20,415 nt of DNA from JACRDV01 sp024860865 [NCBI: Methanobacteriota archaeon] (lineage in GTDB: Archaea > JACRDV01): NCBI GenBank assembly GCA_024860865.1, contig JACRDV010000031.1, forward strand, positions 1 through 20,415, read 5' to 3'. The translations under genes and the position numbers were made by a program. Positions 1 through 7,139 of this stretch are shown in pieces. The notes under the pieces are model-generated. The model ran no database searches and had not been told where the DNA came from. It was given only the letters and a program-made list of their open reading frames with translations. Numbering within the stretch: the first letter of the stretch is position 1; each line of letters begins with the position of its first letter.

Positions 1-814
1 CAAAAAATCCGCCTTCACTTGCATAAGTACTAGTTGTATAATCTAAACCAATCTGATGAAACATTTTGGCCCAGCCAATCATAGTGCCCCAGTGATATGG
101 GCTGAAGAACTCTGCAGAAGGCGTAACTAACATTACTTCAGCTCCTTTTTTGTTAAATGGAATCTTCGCATCTTCCTTTATCTCATCCCTCATTTCTTCC
201 TCAGCAAGCTCAATAGTTTTAGCAAATGCTTTTGGAGGGATCCCTAAATTATTTCCAATAGTATACACTTTTGCTATCACTTCAGTCACATACTTGGTTT
301 GGACGCCTACAGAAGTCAATAATTCCCTTGCAGCCCATGTTATCTCAGCAGTATCTATTCCATAGGGGCAGTAAAGCGCGCATCGCCTGCATTCGGCACA
401 TTGATAAAAATAAGGATATAATAAATCTTTTAGCACCTCTTCCGTTAACTCTTGAGCTCCTGCAAGCTTTCCAAAAAGTTTTCCACCAATTGTATAATAT
501 TTCCTATAAATAGACCGCAAAATTTCTGCTCTAGCTACTGGCATATTCCTTGGGTCTAAAGTGTCAATGAAAAAGTGACATTTATCTGCGCAAGCTCCAC
601 ATCTAACGCATATGTCTAAGTAAAGCTGAAAAGATCTATACTTCTTTCTTAATTCATCCATTTTTTTTATGAATATTTCCTTCCAATTTTGAGGGAGCTT
701 CCAGTCATCAAGCGTCCAATCTCTTGAATATGGTGTTCCCATTACGTCTGTATCTTTCTTTTTTGCTGCCCAACATTTGTATTTTTTAGCTGGAAAGCTT
801 AGATCAATCTTCAA
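1..814 (-). CDS. dsrK: DsrK-like iron-sulfur subunit of DsrMK(JOP) complex, C-terminus cut by window edge
   Basis: Cytoplasmic HdrD-like subunit expected to take electrons from DsrM and pass them to the sulfite-reduction machinery. My reading of the minus strand is open from 814 to the left edge, about 271 codons. I chose a TTG start at 814 because GGTGA (819-823) lies just upstream and no ATG or GTG is available there in frame; the reading frame overlaps the end of dsrM. Two 4Fe-4S motifs are visible: CVRCGACADKC (about residues 69-79) and CAECRRCALYC (139-149, followed by PYGID). A later stretch, YHWGTMIGWAKMFHQIG, resembles the DsrK/HdrD region before the CCG domains, which lie outside the window. 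HdrD is the alternative name, but the adjoining dsrM, dsrH and nearby dsrAB favour DsrK. The start is less certain than the identity. Confidence 0.88.
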   Translation of the reverse strand, partial: MKIDLSFPAKKYKCWAAKKKDTDVMGTPYSRDWTLDDWKLPQNWKEIFIKKMDELRKKYRSFQLYLDICVRCGACADKCHFFIDTLDPRNMPVARAEILRSIYRKYYTIGGKLFGKLAGAQELTEEVLKDLLYPYFYQCAECRRCALYCPYGIDTAEITWAARELLTSVGVQTKYVTEVIAKVYTIGNNLGIPPKAFAKTIELAEEEMRDEIKEDAKIPFNKKGAEVMLVTPSAEFFSPYHWGTMIGWAKMFHQIGLDYTTSTYASEGGFF

Positions 815-825
815 TTTCTCACCTA

Positions 826-1695
826 CTACTTCTTTTTCTCTATAGCCTTTAGGTCAGCTTCAAATCTCTTTGCGTATTGTTCCCATGACTCTACCTTCAC
901 TGGATAATTCCACGGATTAACATATCTTCTAACTCTTGAATCATTCTTTTGGTTTCTTGTTGGACTAAAGAATATTCCAGGTGCATGCACTAGCTTACTG
1001 AATGGGAAGTAAGCAATAAGAACCCAAACAAAAAAGAGGTGCAAAAAGAAGAACCAATGTAGTTCTGGAACCACGGGTTTGAAAGCTAATAAGCTGAGCA
1101 TGTATGCTTTGACTTCTACTACGTTCACTCTGATGTAGTAAGCCAGTAAGTCTCCACTGATAACTATTGCTAATAACAGTAGCAGGGCGAAGTAGTCTGA
1201 GAATAATGAGATAAATCTTAGTTCTGGATAAACGAAGCGCCTAATCAGCAGGTAAAGAAGAGCCGCAATTATAAGAAGACCTGAATAATAAAGTCCTGGG
1301 ATGAAAGCTCCTATTTGGTCTATTGTTCGGAGAGATACTACCCACGAGAGAGATGGCTCAAAAAAATATCGTAACTGCCTTAGAATGATTATAAGTAACA
1401 TCCAGTGGAAAGCTAATGATCCGAGCCAGAGCCACTTGTTTCCCCTAGTCTCATCTTTTTCAAAGTCATAACTAGTATTCCTAAGTAGGCTTCTAAAGAC
1501 AAAAATTTCGCTAGCCATGCGAAGGATTACTCCAAGATATGTTTTTGGTTTTTCAAGATATCCACCAGTAACTACTATTTTGAGAGGTACTGGAATATTA
1601 GCCCATGAAATTATGCGCTGTACAAAACCTATGACAAAGATAACAAATGCAACATAGGGTACTACAACTCCAAAAAAGAAGTAAGTGAGACTCAC
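826..1695 (-). CDS. dsrM: DsrM-like membrane cytochrome b (NarI-type) subunit
   Basis: Integral membrane b-type haem subunit that in sulfur-metabolising prokaryotes links the quinone pool to DsrK. The 289-residue product has about five hydrophobic segments (near residues 3-25, 90-110, 128-150, 165-185 and 215-235). Histidines inside or beside them (FHWMLL and LHWFFFLHLFF) are candidate haem ligands. The C-terminal cytoplasmic piece SPTRNQKNDSRVRRYVNPW is characteristic of DsrM. The start is GTG at 1695, with GGAGGT (1702-1707) about six bases upstream. It lies between a tiny ORF and dsrK, and its stop overlaps the dsrK frame, so the genes are probably cotranscribed. A NarI-like gamma subunit in general is the fallback call. 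Confidence 0.9.
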   Translation of the reverse strand: MSLTYFFFGVVVPYVAFVIFVIGFVQRIISWANIPVPLKIVVTGGYLEKPKTYLGVILRMASEIFVFRSLLRNTSYDFEKDETRGNKWLWLGSLAFHWMLLIIILRQLRYFFEPSLSWVVSLRTIDQIGAFIPGLYYSGLLIIAALLYLLIRRFVYPELRFISLFSDYFALLLLLAIVISGDLLAYYIRVNVVEVKAYMLSLLAFKPVVPELHWFFFLHLFFVWVLIAYFPFSKLVHAPGIFFSPTRNQKNDSRVRRYVNPWNYPVKVESWEQYAKRFEADLKAIEKKK

Positions 1696-1725
1696 TAAAT
1701 TACCTCCATTTTAATTAAGTATCAT

Positions 1726-1806
1726 TTATATTCTTGGAGGAGATTTTGAGTCAGAATTCATTGAACCTACAAGTGAAGAAAGTAAACCAATAGTTAATAC
1801 ACCCAT
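1726..1806 (-). CDS. Possible 26-residue peptide between dsrH and dsrM
   Basis: A short frame starting with ATG at 1806 is preceded by GGAG eight bases upstream, as good a ribosome site as those of its neighbours. It ends at TAA 31 bases before the dsrM start. The first half is hydrophobic (GVLTIGLLSSLVG) and the tail polar (NSDSKSPPRI), so it might be a tiny membrane-associated peptide. I do not recognise a family. It could be a real small subunit, a translational coupling leader for dsrM, or chance; only position and ribosome site support it. Confidence 0.35.
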   Translation of the reverse strand: MGVLTIGLLSSLVGSMNSDSKSPPRI

Positions 1807-1817
1807 TTTATAATCTC

Positions 1818-2117
1818 CTACAACCATGCAAGCTTTTCATATTCATTCATTATCAAATCTACTAATCCGTTATACGTCACTATGTTCACTTTTTTATCTA
1901 CATCGTTGTCTGTAAATCCCCTTGTTTGTAGGTCTTCTGAAAGAACATAAAATTTTGCTCCTCCTTTCTCTAATAAAGGAGAAGTTTTTCCATTTTCTTT
2001 GATTACTGCATGCAAAATTCCATTGCTAACGAGAAAGATTCCAAGTTTTTCTGCATTCAGCCTATCTATTGTTCTTCCGGGAACCCTAAAATCACTTATA
2101 AATACACCAAGTTTCAT
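1818..2117 (-). CDS. dsrH: DsrH/TusB-family sulfur-relay protein
   Basis: A 99-residue protein of the DsrH/TusB family, which forms part of the DsrEFH/TusBCD complex that relays persulfide sulfur between carriers such as TusA. The diagnostic C-terminal half is present: KFYVLSEDLQTRGFT, then a VNIVTYNGLVDL stretch and a terminal LAWL that parallels TusB's final QMAW. The size matches the family (about 95-100). I chose ATG 2117 over an upstream TTG at 2156 because GGTGA lies four bases before the ATG and the family begins there. No DsrE or DsrF partner is visible in the window. It heads the minus-strand operon with dsrM and dsrK. No conserved family cysteine is visible: the product contains no Cys, so it would be a structural rather than a sulfur-carrying subunit. 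Confidence 0.8.
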   Translation of the reverse strand: MKLGVFISDFRVPGRTIDRLNAEKLGIFLVSNGILHAVIKENGKTSPLLEKGGAKFYVLSEDLQTRGFTDNDVDKKVNIVTYNGLVDLIMNEYEKLAWL

Positions 2118-2160
2118 CCCATCACCAAATAATAATTTCTGAATTTGTGATTGCAAGTTT

Positions 2161-2173
2161 TGCTATATAATTT
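2161..2173 (-). promoter_or_regulatory. Possible TATA box for dsrH-dsrM-dsrK operon
   Basis: On the minus strand AAAATTATATAGC lies about 50 bases before the dsrH ATG, with an A-rich BRE-like stretch before it. A start site about 25 bases downstream would leave a leader of roughly 20-25 bases containing GGTGA. The region is very AT-rich, so a chance match is possible. Confidence 0.4.
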
Positions 2174-2711
2174 TGATGGTCACTTAAATAAAAAACAAAT
2201 TATAATTATCTTTAGTTCACCATTACTCAATTTGAATAAAAAATTAAAAACCCAAACACAAATTATTTTTTTAGAAAAAAGAAACAAAAAATAAAAAAAC
2301 TCTAAGCATGAATTTTGAAGGGCATGCAGTTTCTACATAAACTTCATTATTTTTACGTTAGAATACAAGTTAAAATGGCTTAACTATCATTATCATTGCT
2401 TATTTAATAACCACTAAACTTTATAATTAGTAGTAAACAACATAAACAGTAAGAGTAAAAATATTTTTATATTTTAATAAAAAATAAAAATAAAAAAAAA
2501 ATTCGTAACTATTTAGCGATATGAAGTTGATTTTATTGCCTCTGCTAACCAATTTAAGGCACTTTATGGAGTAATATTTTTGCTACAAGTTAGCACATCG
2601 TCAATTTTGACGACCTGATGCACTTTAATGCAGAATTTACTTCAAATGGCTAAATAGATACAAAAATTCTTTAATAGCAATATAGTCGTCTATAGCAATC
2701 TAAGTGATTTT
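2174..2711. other. AT-rich divergent intergenic region between dsrH and tusA
   Basis: About 540 bases without a convincing gene. Positions 2200-2515 are extremely A/T-rich with long A runs. Positions 2520-2660 are less AT-rich and hold a perfect 14-base palindrome (2599-2612) and two copies of a GCACTTTA-A/-TG-like word (2559-2569 and 2620-2631). On the minus strand a frame across about 2517-2650 reads protein-like for short stretches but is interrupted by a TAA, so it is either a decayed gene or chance. The region must hold the promoters for both flanking transcripts. Confidence 0.5.
2599..2612. repeat. Perfect 14-base palindrome, possible operator
   Basis: CGTCAATTTTGACG is self-complementary, about 100 bases upstream of the tusA-like gene in a gene-free stretch. 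Short perfect palindromes like this are typical dimeric regulator sites, but no partner regulator is encoded in the window next to it. Confidence 0.35.
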
Positions 2712-2957
2712 ATGGCATTAAGGGATGAAAAACCAACAATAACAGTTGATGTGAAAGGAAAAGTATGCCCATATCCTCTCCTTGAGACAAAATTAACTTT
2801 GAAAAAAATGAAAAGTGGAGAAATTTTAGAGGTGATAGTAGACACAGAAGCGGCAGTAAAAACAAGCTTGCCTAACCTCTGCCAAAAAGAAAAACATGAA
2901 TTTGATTGTATAGAAAAAAGTCCGGGAGTTTGGAACATTTATATAAAGAAAGCCTAA
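2712..2957 (+). CDS. tusA: TusA-family sulfur carrier protein
   Basis: An 81-residue TusA/SirA-like protein. The family carries sulfur as a persulfide on a conserved cysteine and donates it to sulfur-relay or dissimilatory sulfur enzymes. The defining CPYP motif is at residues 19-22 (KGKVCPYPLLETK), followed by the usual helix and the SGEILEVIVDTEAA strand-loop region typical of the fold. Two further cysteines (LCQKEKHEFDC) are present. The ATG at 2712 has AAGTGAT upstream. It sits between dsrH (divergent) and dsrA (same strand, 250 bases away), which supports a role in sulfite/sulfide metabolism rather than tRNA thiolation. A T-rich run follows the stop. Confidence 0.9.
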   Translation: MALRDEKPTITVDVKGKVCPYPLLETKLTLKKMKSGEILEVIVDTEAAVKTSLPNLCQKEKHEFDCIEKSPGVWNIYIKKA

Positions 2958-2985
2958 AAAAATTCCTTTTTTCTTTTAATAAAAT
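2958..2985 (+). terminator. T-rich terminator after tusA
   Basis: The stop is followed at once by an A run and then CCTTTTTTCTTTT, matching the oligo-T signals that end archaeal transcripts. No strong hairpin. Confidence 0.4.
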
Positions 2986-3139
2986 TAATTAAATAAAATA
3001 TAAAATTATTTTTTAACTGGCTGACTTAAAATTTCAATCAATACTTTAAAAGCACATAATATAAGTTACACACTTAAAAATTTTTTAAATTTTTTGTTAG
3101 ATTCGCTGATTATTACCAGATATTCTTCTTCTCCAGCAC

Positions 3140-3155
3140 GAAATCTATTTATATG
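3140..3155 (+). promoter_or_regulatory. BRE/TATA box of dsrAB
   Basis: CGAAATCTATTTATATG lies about 55-65 bases before the dsrA ATG. With a start site about 25 bases downstream, this leaves a leader of about 30 bases containing the AGAGGTG ribosome site (3194-3200). Confidence 0.5.
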
Positions 3156-3207
3156 AACATTTTCCGATTATCAATCGCTATATGCTTATTTTTAGAGGTG
3201 TAAAATA

Positions 3208-4362
3208 ATGGCTGAGAAATCCGAAACTCCAATATTAGACGAACTTGAAAAAGGACCGTGGCCAAGTCATGTGACGGAACTGAAGAAAACAGGATATAAA
3301 GGACTTCTTGCTCTTTATGAACAGATCTACCAGGACAAAATGACACATTGGGCACACGGTGGCATGGTCGGTGTACCAGGTTATGATGCAGGAGTTATAG
3401 GAAGAGTAAGCGATAGACCAGATATCTTAAAAGATGCTCATACATTTAGAATAATAGAACCAGCTGCTTGGTTTTATAAAACAGAATACTTGAGAAAGAT
3501 TTGCGATACTTGGGAAAAATATGGCAGCGGTTTGATGAATCTTCACGGAGCGACTGGAGATCTGCAGTTAATAGGAATAAAAACTGAAAATATGGTGCCT
3601 TGCTTCAATGAATTTGCACAGATAGGATTTGACCTAGGTGGTTCAGCCGGAGACATAAGAACAATGAGTTGTTGCGTTGGACCAGCTAGGTGTGAATTTT
3701 CCTGTATAGATACACTTGCAATATACCAAGAGCTAACTATGTCTTACTTAGACGAAATGCATAGACCGAGATTTCCATATAAATTTAAAATAAAAATTTC
3801 GGGATGCCCAAACGATGGCGTTGCAGCTACAGCAAGGTCAGATTTAGCAATAATAGGGACATGGAGAGATTCCATTAGAATAGATCAGGAAGAGGTAAGA
3901 AAATACGCAAGTGCTGGGTTAAATATCAACGACGTTTGCGCTAAGTGTCCTACAGAAGCTTTGGAATGGAATGGAACAGAATTAAAATTAAACGCAGATG
4001 ACTGTGTAAGATGTATGCATTGTATAAACAAAATGCCAAAGGCGCTGAGGCCAGGCATCGATAAAGGAGCTACTATACTAATAGGAGGAAGAGCTCGAGG
4101 AAGGTATGGTGCATTTCTTGCTTGGGTACTGGTCCCATTTATGAAAGTTAACCCACCGTACACTGAATTAAAAGATCTTATCAAGAAGATAGTAGAATGG
4201 TGGGATGAAAATGGAAGAACAAAGGAAAGAGTTGGAGAAACTATCTACAGATTTGGAATGGGAAGATTTCTAAGAGCAGTTGGATTACCAGCAGTTCCCC
4301 AACAAATAATTCGCCCAAGGGCGAATCCATTCTGGTTCTATTGGCCAGGAGAGGTAAAATAG
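3208..4362 (+). CDS. dsrA: Dissimilatory sulfite reductase alpha subunit (atypical siroheme-site motif)
   Basis: Alpha subunit of cytoplasmic DsrAB, which carries out six-electron sulfite/sulfide interconversion with siroheme and 4Fe-4S clusters. The 384 residues follow DsrA closely: LDELEKGPWPSHV at the N-terminus, THWAHGG, GSGLMNLHGATGD, HRPRFPYKFKIK, and an inserted ferredoxin domain with CVRCMHCINKMPKALRPG. It is shorter than typical DsrA (about 420-440), mainly through a missing N-terminal insertion. The first cofactor motif is CX5C (Cys156, Cys162). The second, normally CPNDC, is CPNDG (Cys200, Gly204), so the cysteine that should bridge siroheme and cluster is gone. From DsrAB structures the alpha-side haem is structural and the beta side catalytic, so activity may survive. 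AGAGGTG precedes the ATG by seven bases; dsrB follows after 13 bases. Confidence 0.95.
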   Translation: MAEKSETPILDELEKGPWPSHVTELKKTGYKGLLALYEQIYQDKMTHWAHGGMVGVPGYDAGVIGRVSDRPDILKDAHTFRIIEPAAWFYKTEYLRKICDTWEKYGSGLMNLHGATGDLQLIGIKTENMVPCFNEFAQIGFDLGGSAGDIRTMSCCVGPARCEFSCIDTLAIYQELTMSYLDEMHRPRFPYKFKIKISGCPNDGVAATARSDLAIIGTWRDSIRIDQEEVRKYASAGLNINDVCAKCPTEALEWNGTELKLNADDCVRCMHCINKMPKALRPGIDKGATILIGGRARGRYGAFLAWVLVPFMKVNPPYTELKDLIKKIVEWWDENGRTKERVGETIYRFGMGRFLRAVGLPAVPQQIIRPRANPFWFYWPGEVK

Positions 4363-4375
4363 AGAGGTGAAAAAA

Positions 4376-5449
4376 ATGTCCACTCAGCAGCCTATAAAAT
4401 TGGACTTTGGAGTTGTTCACTACGACCTAATGCTTCCTCCAATTATTAAGAGAAACTATGGAAAATGGAAGTATCATGAAATAATAAAGCCGGGTATTTT
4501 AAAACATGTTTCTGAAACTGGAGAAGAGTTTTATACTGTAAGGGCGGGGGCGCCAAAATTCGCAAGTGTAGATACAGTAAGAAAGCTTTGCGATTTGGCA
4601 GATAAATACTGCGATGGGTATCTAAGATTTACCAGCCGACATAACATAGAATTCCTTATTTCTAAGAAAGAAAACATTGATGGATTGATAGCAGATTTAA
4701 AGAAAATGGGACTCCCAGTTGGTGGGACTGGAAATTCTATGGCCAGCATAATACAATGTACTGCTTGGATGCATTGTCACACAGCAGCTACAGACGCAGC
4801 AGGGATAGGAAAGTCGGTATACGATGGATTATTCGAATACTTCCAAAGGATGGATTTGCCAGCAAAGCTAAAAATCGCGATCTCAGGTTGTTTAAACATG
4901 TGCGGCGCAGTTCACTGTTCAGATATAGCGATTTTGGGAGTCCACAGAGTTCCACCCAAAGTAATAGACGAAATAGTATCGAAGGCATGTGAGATTCCTA
5001 GCCTGATTGCAGTCTGCCCAACCTATGCAATTAAACCGAACCCGAAAGCTAAAAGCATAACAATAGATCCAGATAAATGCATGTACTGTGGCATTTGTTA
5101 TGGAATGTGCCCCGGAGTTCCACTAGCAGATCCGAAAAATGATGGTGTTTCAATTTGGGTAGGAGGAAAAGTCTCAAGCACTCGAAGCGGTCCAATGTTT
5201 TCTAGATTAGTTGTTCCGTATCTGCCAAATAATCCACCCCGATGGCCAGAAGTGGTCGATGTAGTGAAGAAAATAGTAAATGTATGGGTCGATGGTGCAA
5301 AGAAGGACGAAAGGATGGGAGAATGGATAGAAAGAATAGGTTGGGGTAGGTTCTTCAAAATAACAGGGATACCATTTACTGATAAACACATCGACGACTA
5401 TGTATTTGCAATTCCATCTATGAGTACTGGTGCTCAAGTTAGATTATAG
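4376..5449 (+). CDS. dsrB: Dissimilatory sulfite reductase beta subunit
   Basis: Beta subunit of DsrAB, 357 residues, expected to hold the catalytic siroheme. Family landmarks: FYTVRAGAPKFASVDTVRKLCDLADKY, FTSRHNIEF, HCHTAATDAAG, CLNMCGAVHCSDIAILG and a ferredoxin domain with CMYCGICYGMCP. The cofactor cysteines are Cys128-X5-Cys134 (CTAWMHC) and Cys172-X3-Cys176 (CLNMC). Canonical DsrB, as I recall it, has one cysteine in the first motif and CC at the start of the second; here the extra cysteine has moved to the first motif and Gly171 replaces the first of the CC pair, giving the CX5C/CX3C pattern of DsrA and assimilatory enzymes. I chose ATG 4376 over GTG 4367 because AGAGGTGA lies five bases before it. 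Confidence 0.95.
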   Translation: MSTQQPIKLDFGVVHYDLMLPPIIKRNYGKWKYHEIIKPGILKHVSETGEEFYTVRAGAPKFASVDTVRKLCDLADKYCDGYLRFTSRHNIEFLISKKENIDGLIADLKKMGLPVGGTGNSMASIIQCTAWMHCHTAATDAAGIGKSVYDGLFEYFQRMDLPAKLKIAISGCLNMCGAVHCSDIAILGVHRVPPKVIDEIVSKACEIPSLIAVCPTYAIKPNPKAKSITIDPDKCMYCGICYGMCPGVPLADPKNDGVSIWVGGKVSSTRSGPMFSRLVVPYLPNNPPRWPEVVDVVKKIVNVWVDGAKKDERMGEWIERIGWGRFFKITGIPFTDKHIDDYVFAIPSMSTGAQVRL

Positions 5450-5455
5450 CTTGAA

Positions 5456-5480
5456 CTCTTTTTTCTTTATTTTAATTTGA
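5456..5480 (+). terminator. T-rich terminator after dsrB
   Basis: CTCTTTTTTCTTTATTTTAATT follows the dsrB stop within ten bases. The next gene is convergent (5546, minus), so a transcript end is expected here. Confidence 0.4.
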
Positions 5481-5545
5481 AAACTTAATCAGTTATGTAC
5501 TTTAAAACTAGGTATTTAATAAGTCTCTCAAAATAAAAACTCTCA

Positions 5546-5764
5546 TCAGAATGGTTTCTTTTCCTTTACTACGATTTCAAGGCCCTCTACTGTTATTGCT
5601 CCAGTTGGACAGCTGTTAACTACTTCCTCGAGGTTACAGCTATCGGACCCCTCTGATTTGAGAACAATTGCTTTTTCTCCCTCTAACTTGAATACATCAG
5701 GACACAAACTTTCGCAGGTTCCACAGCCTTGACAGGCTCCGTAATCTATGTTTATTGCTACCAT
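5546..5764 (-). CDS. Small single-cluster 4Fe-4S ferredoxin
   Basis: A 72-residue electron carrier of the Pyrococcus/Thermotoga-type ferredoxin family. Cluster ligands are CQGCGTC...C with CP, then the remote CP in NSCPTGAI; an extra cysteine (SDSCNLEE) may form the disulfide known in this family. The PDVFKLEGEKA segment after the first motif is typical. I chose ATG 5764 (internal to a longer GTG frame from 5785) because GAGGGAG lies seven bases before it. It is convergent with dsrAB and divergent from the radical SAM gene, so it could supply electrons to either. The specific partner cannot be read from the sequence. Confidence 0.88.
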   Translation of the reverse strand: MVAINIDYGACQGCGTCESLCPDVFKLEGEKAIVLKSEGSDSCNLEEVVNSCPTGAITVEGLEIVVKEKKPF

Positions 5765-5902
5765 GTTTATTCTCCCTCTAGACACCGTTTTATAATGTTA
5801 ATAGTTTTATAAAATTTTCCCTAATCGCAATTGAACATTATGCAGTATAAACACGAAACCATATGTGACAAAAATAAATATTATTAATTTTAATTAAAAA
5901 CC

Positions 5903-7102
5903 ATGAATAAAAAACCCATATCAATTATGTGGGAATCTACTATTGCGTGCGGTCTCGCTTGCAAGCACTGCAAGGCTTCTGCTAAAAAAACTCCAGATCC
6001 TGATGAGCTTTCCACAGAAGAGGCAATGGATCTAGTTGACCAAATGGTTGAATTTGGCAAACCTTACCCAATTTTGCGCATAACAGGCGGAAATGCGCTG
6101 ATGAGGGACGATATATTTGAAATAATAAAGTGTGCAAAGGGTGAAGGGTTAAATGTTACAATAGCCCCTAGCACTACGCCTCTTTTGAATAGGGAGAATA
6201 TAACAAAGCTAAAAGAAGCAGGAACTGATGTAGTTGCGATAAGCATAGATGGAGCAGATGCTGAATCGCACGACAATTTCAGAGGAGTCAAAGGAACTTT
6301 TGATACAATGGTTAAGGCAACACAAATTATGAATGATGTGAAACTGCCATTCCGTCTTCTCACTACAGTAACAAAATTCAACGTCCGCAACTTACCCGAG
6401 ATATTTTTGCTCAGTAAAAGACTCGGTGCCATTGGATGGTATTTGTATATGCTTATCCCAACCGGAAGGGGTAAGATAGAACACGGAATAAGTCCAGCCG
6501 AATTTGAGGATGTTTTTAACTTCATTTATGATTTAATGAAATATCGTGTGATGACAATAAACGCAATAGCGGGAAGCGAACCATTCAGAAGAGTTGCCAT
6601 AATGAGAAGGCTTGTAGAAGAAGGCAAATTGAACGAAGAAGTGCTGAGATTGGGCGAGCTTTATCGCTTTTTGAAAAATAAGCTTGACAATTTGCTGAGC
6701 TCTGGATCGTTCGAGAAAATTGAAGTCTCAGCTAAAAAAAAGCATAACAACTTCGGTAAGGGCATATTCGTTTCAAGAAATGGTAGCGTATATCCAAGCA
6801 GTTTCATGCCGATAGAGATTGGAAATGTTCTAAATGATAGGTTAGCGCACATATATGCAAGCGCAGAAATTTTGAGAGATTTGAATAACACAAAAAAGCT
6901 TAAAGGGCGCTGTGGCATCTGCGAGTTCAATGACGTTTGTCGTGGTTCGAGGTCGCGTGCTTATGCTGTTACAGGCGACTATCTTGCTGAAGACCCTTAC
7001 TGCGCTTACCAACCAGGGACAGTAGGAAAGAGAGAAGGAAATGAAGCCATTCTTCAAGAATTACGTGTTACTAATTTTAGTCGTCAAGCACCTTCACTTT
7101 AG
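5903..7102 (+). CDS. Radical SAM/SPASM protein of the Ahb-like (TIGR04053-type) group
   Basis: A 399-residue radical SAM enzyme. The SAM-cluster motif is CGLACKHC (Cys16, 20, 23), followed by a partial TIM-barrel with RITGGNALMRDD, SISIDGADAESHDNFRG and LIPTGRGK. The C-terminus has a SPASM-type auxiliary cluster region with CGICEFNDVC and SRAYAVTGDYLAEDPYC. This arrangement and wording match the group annotated as TIGR04053, related to AhbC/AhbD, which convert siroheme derivatives to haem. Proximity to siroheme-dependent dsrAB and a GluTR-like gene fits tetrapyrrole work, but a peptide-modifying role cannot be excluded. No ribosome site is evident before the ATG, so the transcript may be leaderless. 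Confidence 0.8.
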   Translation: MNKKPISIMWESTIACGLACKHCKASAKKTPDPDELSTEEAMDLVDQMVEFGKPYPILRITGGNALMRDDIFEIIKCAKGEGLNVTIAPSTTPLLNRENITKLKEAGTDVVAISIDGADAESHDNFRGVKGTFDTMVKATQIMNDVKLPFRLLTTVTKFNVRNLPEIFLLSKRLGAIGWYLYMLIPTGRGKIEHGISPAEFEDVFNFIYDLMKYRVMTINAIAGSEPFRRVAIMRRLVEEGKLNEEVLRLGELYRFLKNKLDNLLSSGSFEKIEVSAKKKHNNFGKGIFVSRNGSVYPSSFMPIEIGNVLNDRLAHIYASAEILRDLNNTKKLKGRCGICEFNDVCRGSRSRAYAVTGDYLAEDPYCAYQPGTVGKREGNEAILQELRVTNFSRQAPSL

Positions 7103-7119
7103 AAAGTTCTGCTTTTCTA
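7100..7119. terminator. Possible hairpin between convergent genes
   Basis: TAGAAA and TTTCTA form a six-pair stem around an eight-base loop. It begins on the stop codon of the radical SAM gene, 20 bases from the stop of the convergent GluTR-like gene, and could end either transcript. Confidence 0.3.
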
Positions 7120-7139
7120 ACTTAATCCTGACTTCAAAA

